Shown: positions 9,139-19,209, numbered from the stretch's first letter. The stretch is DNA of 51,670 bases from an uncultured Oscillospiraceae bacterium (GCA_944387145.1 CALXDU010000004.1:1-51670), one strand, 5' to 3'. The notes: generated by a model not told the origin, from the letters alone. Numbers and translations are program-made.

Positions 9139-9222
9139 TCTTTCTCTCCGGCGTAACCATGGGACCTTCGCTGGGAGCAACCGATTAAACTGCTTCCTAA
9201 GGACCTGATCCTTCCTCTCTTT

Positions 9223-9270
9223 GCCCCGGTTTCCCTGAATGCCGTTTTGGGAAACCGGGGCGCATTTTAT
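9223..9270 (+). terminator. intrinsic terminator after the citrate transporter
   Basis: A 13-bp perfect stem (9223-9235 with 9249-9261) is followed by GCATTTTATATTG. It separates the transporter from the chrA-citC-citXG unit. Confidence 0.85.
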
Positions 9271-9271
9271 A

Positions 9272-9300
9272 TTGTACTTTTTGGGGAAATGTGATATAAT
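9272..9300 (+). promoter_or_regulatory. promoter of the chrA-citC-citXG unit
   Basis: TTGTAC (9272-9277), 17-nt spacer, TATAAT (9295-9300). No other promoter is evident before citC, so citC and citXG probably depend on it. Confidence 0.8.
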
Positions 9301-9324
9301 CCAGGTGCTTTTTATGGTTTTGAG

Positions 9325-9906
9325 GTGATATTTACGAAGAAACAAAACAAATATGCCACGCTATTGCTGGAATTTCTCCGCTTCGGAATTTTTACCTTCG
9401 GCGGAGGCTGGAGCATCATTGCCCAGATGCAGCAGCTGTATGTGGAAAAAAAGAAGGTCATTACCTCCCAGGAACTGCTGGATTTGACCAGTGTGGCCAA
9501 GAGCCTGCCGGGGACTATGATTGCCAATGTGGCAATGCTCTACGGCTGCCGGGCCGGGGGTATTTTGGGCGGCCTGACCTGTGTGTTCGGTATGTGTTTT
9601 CCGCCCATGGCGGTGCTGATTGCCATCAGCTTTGCTTATAACGCCTTCCGGCAGAATCCTTGGGTACATGCCGCTATGTCCGGTATGCAGGCGGCGGTGG
9701 TGCCGATTATTCTGTGTGCCGCCCTGGGGCTGGCAAAGGGCAGCGTGAAATATCCGCCTTGCCTGCTGGTAGTGATTGCCTGTCTGGGAATTTACCTGTT
9801 TACCTCGGTGAACCCGGTGCTGCTGGTGGTTTTGGGCGTGGTATCCGGTTTGATTATCAGCAGTATTTACGAGCGGAGGGAGGCGGAGAAACATGGTGCT
9901 GCTTAA
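9325..9906 (+). CDS. chromate transporter (ChrA) family membrane protein, first of a pair
   Basis: A 193-residue single-CHR-domain protein with the family mark FGIFTFGGGWSIIAQMQ near 20-36 and about five or six membrane segments. Short CHR proteins work as pairs; the partner overlaps it by 14 bp. The start is unclear. GTG 9325 is the only standard in-frame start that keeps the conserved N-terminus, yet it lies inside AGGTGAT, which looks like the ribosome site itself. A rare start a few codons later is possible. It lies in the citrate cluster, so the substrate may be an organic or inorganic anion other than chromate. Confidence 0.85.
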   Translation: MIFTKKQNKYATLLLEFLRFGIFTFGGGWSIIAQMQQLYVEKKKVITSQELLDLTSVAKSLPGTMIANVAMLYGCRAGGILGGLTCVFGMCFPPMAVLIAISFAYNAFRQNPWVHAAMSGMQAAVVPIILCAALGLAKGSVKYPPCLLVVIACLGIYLFTSVNPVLLVVLGVVSGLIISSIYERREAEKHGAA

Positions 9907-10438
9907 ATTGTATTGGAGCTTTTTGCTGATTGGATTTGGAAGCTTCGGCGGCCTGTCCATGATTCCTCAGATTTCCAACCAGGTTCTCAGCAACGGCTGG
10001 ATGACGGTGAATGAGGTGACGGACATTGTGGCCATTGCGGAAATGACCCCCGGCCCCCTGGGACTGAACTGCGCCACCTTTGCCGGTATGCAGGCAGCGG
10101 GGATTTTCGGCGCTGTGGCTGCCAACCTGGGGGTGCTGACCCCCACGCTGACCCTGTGCGCCCTGGCGGCTGTTTGCTTTCAGAAATTCAAAGACAGCCG
10201 TATCATGCAGCGGGTTTTGGTAGGCGTCCGGCCTGCTTGTTTCGGCATGGTGCTGGGTGTTTTGCTCTCTCTGAGCATGAGCAATTACATTTCCGCCGGG
10301 ACCCTGCGGCTTCCCAGCCTGGCCATCGGCATTGTGGACAGCGTGCTGCTTCTGAAATACAAAGTAAGCATTCCCAAAATTCTGCTGCTCAGCTGCGGCG
10401 CCGGACTGATTCTGTTCGGAGTGCTGCACCTGGCATAA
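9893..10438 (+). CDS. chromate transporter (ChrA) family membrane protein, second of a pair
   Basis: A 181-residue CHR-domain protein with the parallel N-terminal motif FGSFGGLSMIPQISNQ at about 15-30 and the EMTPGPLGLNCATFAG loop near 45-60, followed by hydrophobic segments. It overlaps the first chrA gene by 14 bp, as expected for co-translated partner half-transporters. citC begins 26 bp downstream with no terminator between, tying the pair to citrate metabolism by transcription. Confidence 0.85.
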   Translation: MVLLKLYWSFLLIGFGSFGGLSMIPQISNQVLSNGWMTVNEVTDIVAIAEMTPGPLGLNCATFAGMQAAGIFGAVAANLGVLTPTLTLCALAAVCFQKFKDSRIMQRVLVGVRPACFGMVLGVLLSLSMSNYISAGTLRLPSLAIGIVDSVLLLKYKVSIPKILLLSCGAGLILFGVLHLA

Positions 10439-10463
10439 CGTAAGCGGGAAGGAGAAACACTTG

Positions 10464-11504
10464 ATGAGCGATGTAGTAGAATCCATTTCTTCCAAAAGCC
10501 GGGACATGGCCCAGGTGGAAGCCCTGCTGGAGCAGGAAGGCATTCGCCTGGACGGCAATCTGGACTACACCTGCGGCATCTTTGACGATGACGGGGAACT
10601 GATTGCCACAGGAAGCTGCTTTCAGAATACCCTGCGCTGTCTGGCGGTTTCCGGCAGTCATCAGGGAGAGGGGCTGCTGAACCGCATTGTCAGCCACCTG
10701 ACGGAATACCAGGCCATGCGGGGAAATTTCCGGCTCTTTCTGTACACCAAGGTCAAAGCATCGAAATTCCTGTCGGATCTGGGATTCTATGAGATCGCCC
10801 GGGTAGACGGCAAGCTGGTTTTCATGGAAAACCGGCGCAATGGTTTTTCCGGCTACTGCGCAAATCTTTCCAAAACCCGGCGGGATGGGGAACGGATTGG
10901 GGCAATCGTGATGAACGCCAACCCCTTCACCCTGGGACACCGGCATCTGGTGGAGCGGGCAGCGGCGGAAAATGACGTGGTGCACCTGTTTGTGCTCAGT
11001 GAGGAGGCAGGCCCCATTCCCTTTGCCGTTCGCAAGCAGCTGGTACAGGCGGGGGTGGCGGATCTGCCCAACGTGGTGTGTCACGATTCCGATGCGTACA
11101 TGATCAGCAGCGCTACCTTCCCCAGTTATTTTCTCAAAGACGCGGACGACGTGATCCAGACCCAGGCGGCGCTGGATCTGGCGGTGTTCGAGAAAATCGC
11201 CAAAACCCTGGGTATTCAGCGGCGGTATGTGGGAGAGGAACCCAACAGCCATACCACCAGCTTGTATAACGAAGTAATGGCCAAGCAAATGCCCCAAATG
11301 GGGATGGAATGCTGCATCATCCCCCGGCTGTGCACCCAAGGCCAGGTTATCAGCGCCAGCACTGTCCGCCAGGCCATCCATGACGGCCGGTTGGAAGAAG
11401 TGCGGGATATGCTGCCTTCCAGTACCTATGCCTTTTTTGCCGGAGCGGAAGGAGAAAGAACCGTAGCCGCACTGAAAGCAGCCAGCAATCTGATCCACCA
11501 CTAA
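10464..11504 (+). CDS. citC: [citrate (pro-3S)-lyase] ligase
   Basis: Activates citrate lyase by acetylating the thiol of the CitD prosthetic group, using ATP and acetate. The 346-residue protein has an N-terminal GNAT-like region (about 1-125, with SGSHQGEGLLNRIVSHL). A C-terminal nucleotidyltransferase domain follows, starting at GAIVMNANPFTLGHRHLVE with the adenylate-binding HxGH-type motif. The ISAS motif near 305 is also typical. ATG 10464 is favoured over TTG 10461 because GGGAAGGAG lies about 10 bases upstream. Confidence 0.92.
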   Translation: MSDVVESISSKSRDMAQVEALLEQEGIRLDGNLDYTCGIFDDDGELIATGSCFQNTLRCLAVSGSHQGEGLLNRIVSHLTEYQAMRGNFRLFLYTKVKASKFLSDLGFYEIARVDGKLVFMENRRNGFSGYCANLSKTRRDGERIGAIVMNANPFTLGHRHLVERAAAENDVVHLFVLSEEAGPIPFAVRKQLVQAGVADLPNVVCHDSDAYMISSATFPSYFLKDADDVIQTQAALDLAVFEKIAKTLGIQRRYVGEEPNSHTTSLYNEVMAKQMPQMGMECCIIPRLCTQGQVISASTVRQAIHDGRLEEVRDMLPSSTYAFFAGAEGERTVAALKAASNLIHH

Positions 11505-11517
11505 GGAGGTGCGTTCC

Positions 11518-12879
11518 ATGGAGGTTACCTTGCCCCAGATGCTCTTCGCCCGGGAGCGCAGAGCCCAGGAGCAGCAGGCGCTGCTGCGGCAGTATCACCT
11601 GCCGCTGATCAGCTTCACCATGAACATTGCCGGCCCGGAAAAGGACACCCCTCTGATTCGCCGGGGCTTTCAGGAAGGCTGCGGCATGCTGGAAGAAGGG
11701 CTGAAACGGGAAAAAATCCCTGTCATGCACCGGCAAATCCGCCAGGAAGTAACCGGATGTGAAGCCTTCTATGTGGTGCAGGGCGATCCGGAGAGAATCA
11801 AAAGCCTGTGCGCCCGGGTGGAAGATTCCTGCCAGCTGGGCCGCTTGTTTGACATGGACGTGCTGAGCCCCCAGGGGGAGCAGCTGCGGCGCCAGACCGT
11901 GGGCAGACAGGAACGAGGCTGCATCGTCTGCGGCGCCCCTGGCCGGGGTTGTGCCTCCCGGAGAGTCCATTCCGTACAGGAGCTTCAGCAAGCCACCCGG
12001 CGCATCTTAACGGAGCATTTTCAGCAGCGGGACAGGCAGGAAATCGGGACGCTGGCCCTGCGGAGTTTGCTGGATGAGGTCTGTACCACCCCCAAACCCG
12101 GGCTGGTGGACCGGGAAAACAGTGGAAGCCACCGGGATATGGATATCTTCACCTTCACCGCCAGCGCCAGCGCTCTGGCACCGTACTTTTTGCAGTGTGC
12201 CGCCATTGGTCAGGAAACCCGCACCCAACCGCCGGAAGATACCTTCCAGGCATTGCGGGCTGCGGGAATCCAGGCAGAGCAGAGCATGTTTTCTGCTACA
12301 GCTGGCGTCAATACCCACAAAGGGGCCATTTTTACCCTGGGGACGGTGTGTGGCGCAGTGGGACGGCTGTGGACGCCGGAGCATCCCTGCCGGGACTTGA
12401 AAAGGATTCTGGAAGCCTGCGCTCAGATGACGAAAGAAGCGGTGGAGCAGGATTTCGCTGCAATGTCCGCTTCCGGTGAGGGAGTAACGGTTGGACAGCG
12501 GCTTTACCTGGAGCACGGCCTTACAGGCATCCGGGGAGAGGTTGCCGGAGGCTTGCCTTCTGTGGCAGAAGTGGGGCTTCCTGCCTTCCGCCAGGCCCTT
12601 GCTGAAGGGAAAAGTCGGAATGATGCCGCTGCCATAGCCTTGCTTCATCTGATTGCCAAGGTTACGGATACCAATATGATTGCCCGGGGCGGTATGGACC
12701 TGGCCCGGGAGGCCATGGAATGGGTGAAGGATTTACTGGAACAAAATCCCAAGCCAGCGCTGGAGCAGATTCGGCAGCTGGACAAGATGTTTGTGCAGAA
12801 GAATCTCTCCCCCGGCGGCTGTGCGGATCTACTGGCAGTGACGCTGTTTTTGCACGACTGGTGCAGTCTGGAAGCATAA
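11518..12879 (+). CDS. citXG: CitX-CitG fusion: apo-citrate lyase phosphoribosyl-dephospho-CoA transferase and triphosphoribosyl-dephospho-CoA synthase
   Basis: Makes the citrate lyase prosthetic group and loads it on CitD. Residues 1 to about 165 are CitX-like (LPQMLFARERRAQEQQALL, then VGRQERGCIVCG). From about 170 the protein is CitG-like, with LLDEVCTTPKPGLVDRENSG, a FTASASALAPYF segment and GVNTHKGAIFTLG. Such fusions are known in some citrate fermenters. AAGGAGGT at 11503-11510 decides ATG 11518. It ends the unit, followed by a clear terminator. Confidence 0.92.
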   Translation: MEVTLPQMLFARERRAQEQQALLRQYHLPLISFTMNIAGPEKDTPLIRRGFQEGCGMLEEGLKREKIPVMHRQIRQEVTGCEAFYVVQGDPERIKSLCARVEDSCQLGRLFDMDVLSPQGEQLRRQTVGRQERGCIVCGAPGRGCASRRVHSVQELQQATRRILTEHFQQRDRQEIGTLALRSLLDEVCTTPKPGLVDRENSGSHRDMDIFTFTASASALAPYFLQCAAIGQETRTQPPEDTFQALRAAGIQAEQSMFSATAGVNTHKGAIFTLGTVCGAVGRLWTPEHPCRDLKRILEACAQMTKEAVEQDFAAMSASGEGVTVGQRLYLEHGLTGIRGEVAGGLPSVAEVGLPAFRQALAEGKSRNDAAAIALLHLIAKVTDTNMIARGGMDLAREAMEWVKDLLEQNPKPALEQIRQLDKMFVQKNLSPGGCADLLAVTLFLHDWCSLEA

Positions 12880-12887
12880 AGAATACA

Positions 12888-12928
12888 AGCGCCGATTCGG
12901 AAATCCACCGAATCGGCGCTATTTTATC
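12888..12928 (+). terminator. terminator after citXG
   Basis: Thirteen-pair stem (12888-12900 with 12908-12920), seven-base loop, then ATTTTATC. The next gene is convergent. Confidence 0.85.
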
Positions 12929-12941
12929 GTAAAAAGGAAAA

Positions 12942-13469
12942 TCAAACCGGATCTGAAAGTCCCAAAGCCCCCAGCAGCGCATTGATCCGTTCCCGAGCCA
13001 CTTCCGGGTCGAAGGGTTCCCGGGAGCGAACAAAGTGGACGAAATAATTCACACTGGCATGGGTAATGAAGGAGATGACAAAGGATTCATTCTCGGATAG
13101 CTGACCTTTGCCCGAATACAGCCGCTGGATGATCCAAGGGCGGAAGATATTTTCTCCGAATTCCTGGACAAATTCCGGCATGGCTGCATTGATGACCTGG
13201 CGATAAAAGCCCCGGTCTTCGTTGAGCAGCTGCAAAGCGTACAAAATCCGCTCGGAAAACGGAGCCTGGCAGGCTTCCAGCTTTTTGCCCAGCTCCTGGC
13301 GGCAAATCCAGGCCAGCACATCCCGGGTGTCCTGAAAGTGGTAGTAAAAGCTTTGCCGCTTCATATTGGTTTCGTCCATCAGACTCTGGACGCTGATTTT
13401 CTGAAAGGGGTATTTTTTCATCATCTGACGAAGGGTTGCCGCAATTTTTTGCTTGGTGTTGTTGCACAT
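12942..13469 (-). CDS. TetR-family regulator, DhaS-like
   Basis: The 175-residue protein has a TetR helix-turn-helix at about 8-50 (KISVQSLMDETNMKRQSFYY, then HFQDTRDVLAW). The C-terminal domain resembles the TetR_C_8/DhaS group, which includes regulators of dihydroxyacetone use. It lies immediately downstream of the glycerol cluster but has its own promoter (13514-13542). A role in controlling the glp genes is an inference from position and family; no matching operator was identified. Confidence 0.8.
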   Translation of the reverse strand: MCNNTKQKIAATLRQMMKKYPFQKISVQSLMDETNMKRQSFYYHFQDTRDVLAWICRQELGKKLEACQAPFSERILYALQLLNEDRGFYRQVINAAMPEFVQEFGENIFRPWIIQRLYSGKGQLSENESFVISFITHASVNYFVHFVRSREPFDPEVARERINALLGALGLSDPV

Positions 13470-13513
13470 AGGCTGCTCCTTTACAGAGGGTCAAGGGTAC
13501 ACACAGTAAAGGA

Positions 13514-13542
13514 ATTATACCAAAATGCACAGTTGATTGCAA
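13514..13542 (-). promoter_or_regulatory. promoter of the TetR gene
   Basis: Minus strand TTGCAA (13537-13542), 17-nt spacer, TATAAT (13514-13519). The gene starts 45 nt downstream of the -10. Confidence 0.8.
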
Positions 13543-13610
13543 GCAAATCCAGGTCAGCTTTGTGTAAATCCCTGAGATGCACAAAGATACATGGTAAAAT
13601 TTGTCAAATA

Positions 13611-13645
13611 GACCGAAAGAAAAGCCCGGCTTTTGCCGGGCTTTT
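13611..13645 (-). terminator. terminator of the glycerol cluster
   Basis: Eleven-pair stem AAAAGCCCGGC/GCCGGGCTTTT with a four-base loop, followed on the minus strand by TCTTTC. It lies two bases past the DUF1667 stop. Confidence 0.85.
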
Positions 13646-13646
13646 C

Positions 13647-14012
13647 TCAACAAGCGTCTACATTCTTTGTGGCAATGACCGGAACACCGGTTCCGGCAAT
13701 GTCAGCGACAATGACCTGACCCATATGAACCGGGGCCGGGATGTCCACATCTTTCAGAGCCTTCACACAGTCGAAAATCTTTCCTTTGGGTACATCGGAA
13801 GCGGTTTTCACCGAGACCATCGCCAGTTTGCCCCCGGTGACCCGGACGGTGCTGGTAATCACGCGGGTGGGATTGGTCATCTCTTTCCGGGCGTATTTAT
13901 CGCCGTTTTTGCAGGTATTGCCTGTGACGGACAGAACCTGATCCCCTTCCATTTCCACGGTGAGAGGACAGCCCAGAGGACAGCCGATGCAGATCAAATT
14001 TACCTTTTTCAT
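13647..14012 (-). CDS. DUF1667 cysteine-rich protein of the anaerobic glycerol-3-phosphate dehydrogenase set
   Basis: A 121-residue protein with CIGCPLGC at about 8-15 and a further Cys in GNTCKNGDKYARKE. This is a Cys pattern suited to an iron-sulfur centre. DUF1667 proteins regularly accompany a GlpA-like dehydrogenase and a small FAD/NAD oxidoreductase in Firmicutes, exactly the order here. ATG 14012 is preferred. The upstream ATG at 14021 directly abuts the GGAGG and leaves no spacing, while 14012 leaves nine bases. The upstream gene's stop codon begins two bases before this start. Confidence 0.85.
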   Translation of the reverse strand: MKKVNLICIGCPLGCPLTVEMEGDQVLSVTGNTCKNGDKYARKEMTNPTRVITSTVRVTGGKLAMVSVKTASDVPKGKIFDCVKALKDVDIPAPVHMGQVIVADIAGTGVPVIATKNVDAC

Positions 14013-14013
14013 A

Positions 14014-15279
14014 TCAGGCATCCTCCAACTTCACAAGAATTTCCGGAGCATCCCCATGCTCTTGCAGCACGCTGGCCTTCAGATTCACGGTTTCCATTTC
14101 TCCGGGAGCCAGAACCCGGGCTTTGCGCTGGAAGATCTGAGTTTCTCCGGCATAAACCACAATCCGTTTGTTCTGGTAGACATTGCCAACCCGGAAGCGC
14201 AGGGGAACCACTGCATCTGCTTCCAGTTCCTGAGGACGGATGGATACCGGAACGGTGTAGCGCACGCCCCCTTCACAGCGGATGGGGATTTCATTTCCGG
14301 CGGGGGACTGGCCCTGCAAGATGTACCGGGCGGCGTGGACACCGGCAGCGGCGGCCTCTTCGGAAACATAGTCCACCAGGTCGTGAACGTGGAGCACGTT
14401 GCCGGCGGCGAATACGCCGGGAATGCTGGTTTCCAGAGATTCGTTTACCGCGGGGCCGTTGGTTACCGGGTTGATGGTGACCCCGGCGCTGCGGCTCAGT
14501 TCGTTTTCCGGAATCAGACCGCAGGACAGAAGCAGCGTATCACAGGGGTAGTGTTCTTCCGTGCCGGGAATGGGCTTGCCGTTTTCCACCCGGGCCAGGG
14601 TGATGCCTTCCACCCGCTCCTTGCCCTGAATGTCCACCACGGTGTGGCTCAGTTTCAGGGGGATGCCGAAATCGTCCAAGCACTGAACGATATTTCGTTT
14701 CAAACCGCCGGAGTAGGGCATCAGCTCGGCAACCACATGGACTTTGGCCCCTTCCAGGGTCATACGCCGGGCCATAATCAGGCCAATGTCGCCGGAACCC
14801 AGGATTACCACATTCCGACCGGGCAGGTAGCCTTCCATATTCACCAGCCGCTGGGCGGTGCCTGCGGTGTAAATGCCGGCGGGACGGAAGCCGGGGATGT
14901 TCAGTGCGCCCCGGGGACGTTCCCGGCAGCCCATGGCCAGAATCACGGCCTTGGGATGAATCTGGAACAGGCCGTCCTCGGCGTTCATGGCGGTAACGGT
15001 TTTGTCCGGTGCCAGATCCAGCACCATGGTTTTCAGTTTGTAGGGAATCTGCAGCTGCTTTACCTGGTCAATGAACCGTCCGGCATACTCCGGGCCGGTC
15101 AGCTCTTCCTGGAAGGTGTGCAGGCCGAAGCCGCTGTGGATGCACTGGTTCAGAATGCCGCCCAGCTCGTTGTCCCGTTCCAGAATCAGGATGCTTTCCA
15201 CACCTGCGTTTCGGGCAGCAACTGCTGCGGCCAGTCCGGCGGGGCCGCCGCCGATGATGACAAGATCATATTCTTTCAT
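14014..15279 (-). CDS. NAD(P)/FAD-dependent oxidoreductase, partner of the glycerol-3-phosphate dehydrogenase
   Basis: A 421-residue two-dinucleotide-domain flavoprotein. The FAD-binding GGGPAGLAAAVAARNAG is at about 10-26, a second Rossmann motif GSGDIGLIMARRMTLEG near 162, and a C-terminal FAD motif GVFAAGNVLHVHD near 300. It lies between the GlpA-like dehydrogenase and DUF1667, 12 bp from the former. In this arrangement it likely passes electrons from glycerol-3-phosphate oxidation to an acceptor; which acceptor (NAD+, a quinone or a flavodoxin) is not visible. It lacks a CxxC disulfide centre of the thioredoxin-reductase kind. Confidence 0.85.
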   Translation of the reverse strand: MKEYDLVIIGGGPAGLAAAVAARNAGVESILILERDNELGGILNQCIHSGFGLHTFQEELTGPEYAGRFIDQVKQLQIPYKLKTMVLDLAPDKTVTAMNAEDGLFQIHPKAVILAMGCRERPRGALNIPGFRPAGIYTAGTAQRLVNMEGYLPGRNVVILGSGDIGLIMARRMTLEGAKVHVVAELMPYSGGLKRNIVQCLDDFGIPLKLSHTVVDIQGKERVEGITLARVENGKPIPGTEEHYPCDTLLLSCGLIPENELSRSAGVTINPVTNGPAVNESLETSIPGVFAAGNVLHVHDLVDYVSEEAAAAGVHAARYILQGQSPAGNEIPIRCEGGVRYTVPVSIRPQELEADAVVPLRFRVGNVYQNKRIVVYAGETQIFQRKARVLAPGEMETVNLKASVLQEHGDAPEILVKLEDA

Positions 15280-15291
15280 AGCGGAGCCTCC

Positions 15292-16722
15292 TTACAGGGA
15301 ATCTTTGTTGGTGCCCACAATGAGCTTGGAGTTGCCACCGGACTTGGTGACCTGATCCATGGGGATTCCCAACTCCCGGGACAGAATTTCCATGACCCTG
15401 GGACTGCAGAATCCGCCCTGGCACCGGCCCATGCCAGCCCGGGTGCGGCGCTTGACACCGTCCAGGCTCCGGGCACCGGGGGTGCGGTGGATGGCATCCA
15501 CAATTTCCCCTTCGGTGATGGTCTCGCAGCGGCAGATCACGTTGCCGTAGGCGGGATTTTCCCGAATCAGAGCGGCGTGGGCTTCCGGGCTCAGAGCCTT
15601 GGGGTCCAGGATGCCCTTGCGGGTGCCGTCAAAGTTGGGGTTATCCTCCAGGTGGAGAATGCCGCCTACAATATCTGCAACCATCACGCCAATGGCGGGG
15701 GCGCTGGAAAGGCCCGGAGATTCAATGGCGGCGCAGTCCACAAAACCGGGGGCGATTTCTCCGATGAAGAACTCGTGGCGGGCTTCATGGGCACGCAGAC
15801 CGGCGAAGCTGGTGATGGTCTGCCGCAGAGGCAGGTTCTTCACCGCAATGCCGGACTTGCTGCGCACGTCGTCCAGTCCTGCCTGGGTGGTGGCGGTGCC
15901 ATCCTTATCCTCTATGTCAATGGCGGTGGGGCCCACAATGGTGTTGCCGTGTACTGTGGGGGCAACCAGAACGCCCTTGCCGTATTTTCCGGGAAGCTGG
16001 AAGATGGTGTTTTTCACAAATCCCTGGGTTGCACGGTCCAGCAGGAAGTAATCACCCCGCCGGGGGGTAATGGTCATGGTTTCGGAAGATACCATGTTGT
16101 GGATTTTGTCAGCGTAGACACCGGCGGCGTTGACAACGGCTTTGGTTTCCAAGGTGCCTTTGGCGGTGACCACTTTCCAGCCACCGTCAATTTTCTGCAC
16201 ATCGGTCACTTCACTGTCGAACTGGAACTGAACGCCGTTCTTGGCGGCATTTTCCGCCAGGGCGAAGGTCAGGCCGAAAGGACACACAATGGCGCCGGTG
16301 GGGGCATAGAGAGCAGCCACGGCGTTGTCGGAAATATTGGGCTCCATGGCCCGCAGAGCGTCCCGCTCCAGAATCTGCAGCTGCTCAACGCCGTTTTTCA
16401 GGCCGTTTTCATACAGGGCCATCAGGGCCGGACGGTCTTCTTCGCTCATCATGACCACCAGAGAGCCGTTGTTTTCGTAGTGGAAATCCAGCTCTTTGGC
16501 AAGCCCGGGCATCATCCGGCTGCCCTGGACATTGAGCTTTGCCATCAGGGTGCCATGCTTGGCATCATACCCAGCATGGACAATGGCAGAATTGGCTTTG
16601 GAAGTTCCGCAGCACACGTCCTCGGCACGCTCGACAACCAGAATCTTTCCCTTTTTGCGGGACAGTTCCCGGGCAATGGCGCAGCCGGAGACACCTGCGC
16701 CGATTATGATTACATCATACAC
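15292..16722 (-). CDS. glpA: anaerobic-type glycerol-3-phosphate dehydrogenase (GlpA/GlpO-like) with BFD-like [2Fe-2S] domain
   Basis: Oxidises glycerol-3-phosphate to dihydroxyacetone phosphate. The 476-residue protein has an N-terminal DAO-type FAD fold (IIIGAGVSGCAIARELSR at about 5-22) and the substrate-domain RRGDYFLLDR. The C-terminal BFD-like cluster domain has Cys in CRCETITEGEIVDAI and GRCQGGFCSPR. The cluster domain marks the anaerobic branch rather than the H2O2-forming oxidase. It is third in the minus-strand glycerol unit; a 143-bp gap separates it from glpF. Confidence 0.88.
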   Translation of the reverse strand: MYDVIIIGAGVSGCAIARELSRKKGKILVVERAEDVCCGTSKANSAIVHAGYDAKHGTLMAKLNVQGSRMMPGLAKELDFHYENNGSLVVMMSEEDRPALMALYENGLKNGVEQLQILERDALRAMEPNISDNAVAALYAPTGAIVCPFGLTFALAENAAKNGVQFQFDSEVTDVQKIDGGWKVVTAKGTLETKAVVNAAGVYADKIHNMVSSETMTITPRRGDYFLLDRATQGFVKNTIFQLPGKYGKGVLVAPTVHGNTIVGPTAIDIEDKDGTATTQAGLDDVRSKSGIAVKNLPLRQTITSFAGLRAHEARHEFFIGEIAPGFVDCAAIESPGLSSAPAIGVMVADIVGGILHLEDNPNFDGTRKGILDPKALSPEAHAALIRENPAYGNVICRCETITEGEIVDAIHRTPGARSLDGVKRRTRAGMGRCQGGFCSPRVMEILSRELGIPMDQVTKSGGNSKLIVGTNKDSL

Positions 16723-16865
16723 GAAACGACCACTCCTTTCATCGATGAAGAAAAACCGGGCTTACCCCCTCCCGACAGGAACGCAGGGCAGCCCGGTGTG
16801 CAGTTCCTCACGCCGGGGCCATGAATCCGGGAATCCACAGCCGCCGGCTCAGAGGAAGAATCGAG

Positions 16866-17576
16866 TTACCAGGGAATGATTTGGTACAGCAGCACAGCAA
16901 CGATACCGCCCAGGATGGGTCCCAGCAGAGGAACGATAGCGTAATCCCAGTGGGAGGAGCCTTTGCCCTTAATGGGCAGCAGAGCGTGGGCGATACGGGG
17001 GCCAATGTCACGGGCGGGGTTCAGAGCGTAGCCGGTCAGGCCGCCCAGAGACATACCGATGGATACGATGACGCCGAAGACCAAGAAGTTGCCCTGAGCA
17101 CCGTTGAGGCCAGCCACCTGACCCATGCCCTTGATGGCAAAGACCAGAACGAAGGTGGCGATGGCTTCGCAAATCAGGTTGCGGCCCTTGTTGGGGATGG
17201 AAGGACCGGTGGAGAACACGCCCAGCTTGGTGCCGGGATCTTCTGTGGCATCAAAGTGATCCTTGAACATGATGTAAACCAGGCAGGCGCCGACGAAAGC
17301 ACCGGCAAACTGGGCGATGATGTAGCCGGGAACCAGGCCCCAGGCCAGGGTGCCGTCCAGCGCCAGAGCAATGGTCAGCGCGGGATTGAAGTGGGCGCCG
17401 GAAGCAGCGCCGAAGATAAAGGCGGGCAGCATAACCGCAAGGCCCCAGGCAAAGGTGATCTGGATGGAGCCGGCGCCCTTCATACCGGACTTATTCAGCG
17501 TGACGTTGGCAACAACGCCGTCGCCCAACAGGATCAGAAGCATCGTACCGATAAATTCCGCAATGTATGGTAACAT
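16866..17576 (-). CDS. glpF: glycerol uptake facilitator (aquaglyceroporin)
   Basis: A 236-residue MIP-family channel letting glycerol diffuse into the cell. Both pore motifs are visible: NPAL near residue 63 (HFNPALTIALAL) and NPARD near 192. Six hydrophobic segments surround them, and the Asp after the second NPA is typical of glycerol-permeable members. AAAGGAGG lies seven bases before ATG. It follows glpK by 65 bp. Confidence 0.95.
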   Translation of the reverse strand: MLPYIAEFIGTMLLILLGDGVVANVTLNKSGMKGAGSIQITFAWGLAVMLPAFIFGAASGAHFNPALTIALALDGTLAWGLVPGYIIAQFAGAFVGACLVYIMFKDHFDATEDPGTKLGVFSTGPSIPNKGRNLICEAIATFVLVFAIKGMGQVAGLNGAQGNFLVFGVIVSIGMSLGGLTGYALNPARDIGPRIAHALLPIKGKGSSHWDYAIVPLLGPILGGIVAVLLYQIIPW

Positions 17577-17641
17577 AAGAATATCCTCCTTTATTCCTCG
17601 TTGTGGTCAGTGAAATTCCGATGAGAATGGGCGTTTGCGAA

Positions 17642-19156
<1,515 letters not shown>

Positions 19157-19173
19157 TTATGCTGGTTTGTTTT

Positions 19174-19198
19174 GTTTGGTTTCCGTACCGAACCAAAC
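19174..19198 (-). promoter_or_regulatory. inverted repeat in the glpK leader
   Basis: GTTTGGTT and AACCAAAC arms around nine bases, located between the likely transcription start and the glpK ribosome site. It could be an operator or an RNA hairpin controlling glpK. There is no T run after it, so it is not a terminator. Confidence 0.5.
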
Positions 19199-19209
19199 GT
19201 CCTGCTTTC

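Noticed and set aside
13960..16824. A 954-codon open frame on the plus strand opposite the glycerol dehydrogenase genes
   Set aside because: It is antisense to two clear enzymes with strong family motifs, has no recognisable domain, and reflects GC-rich codon structure.
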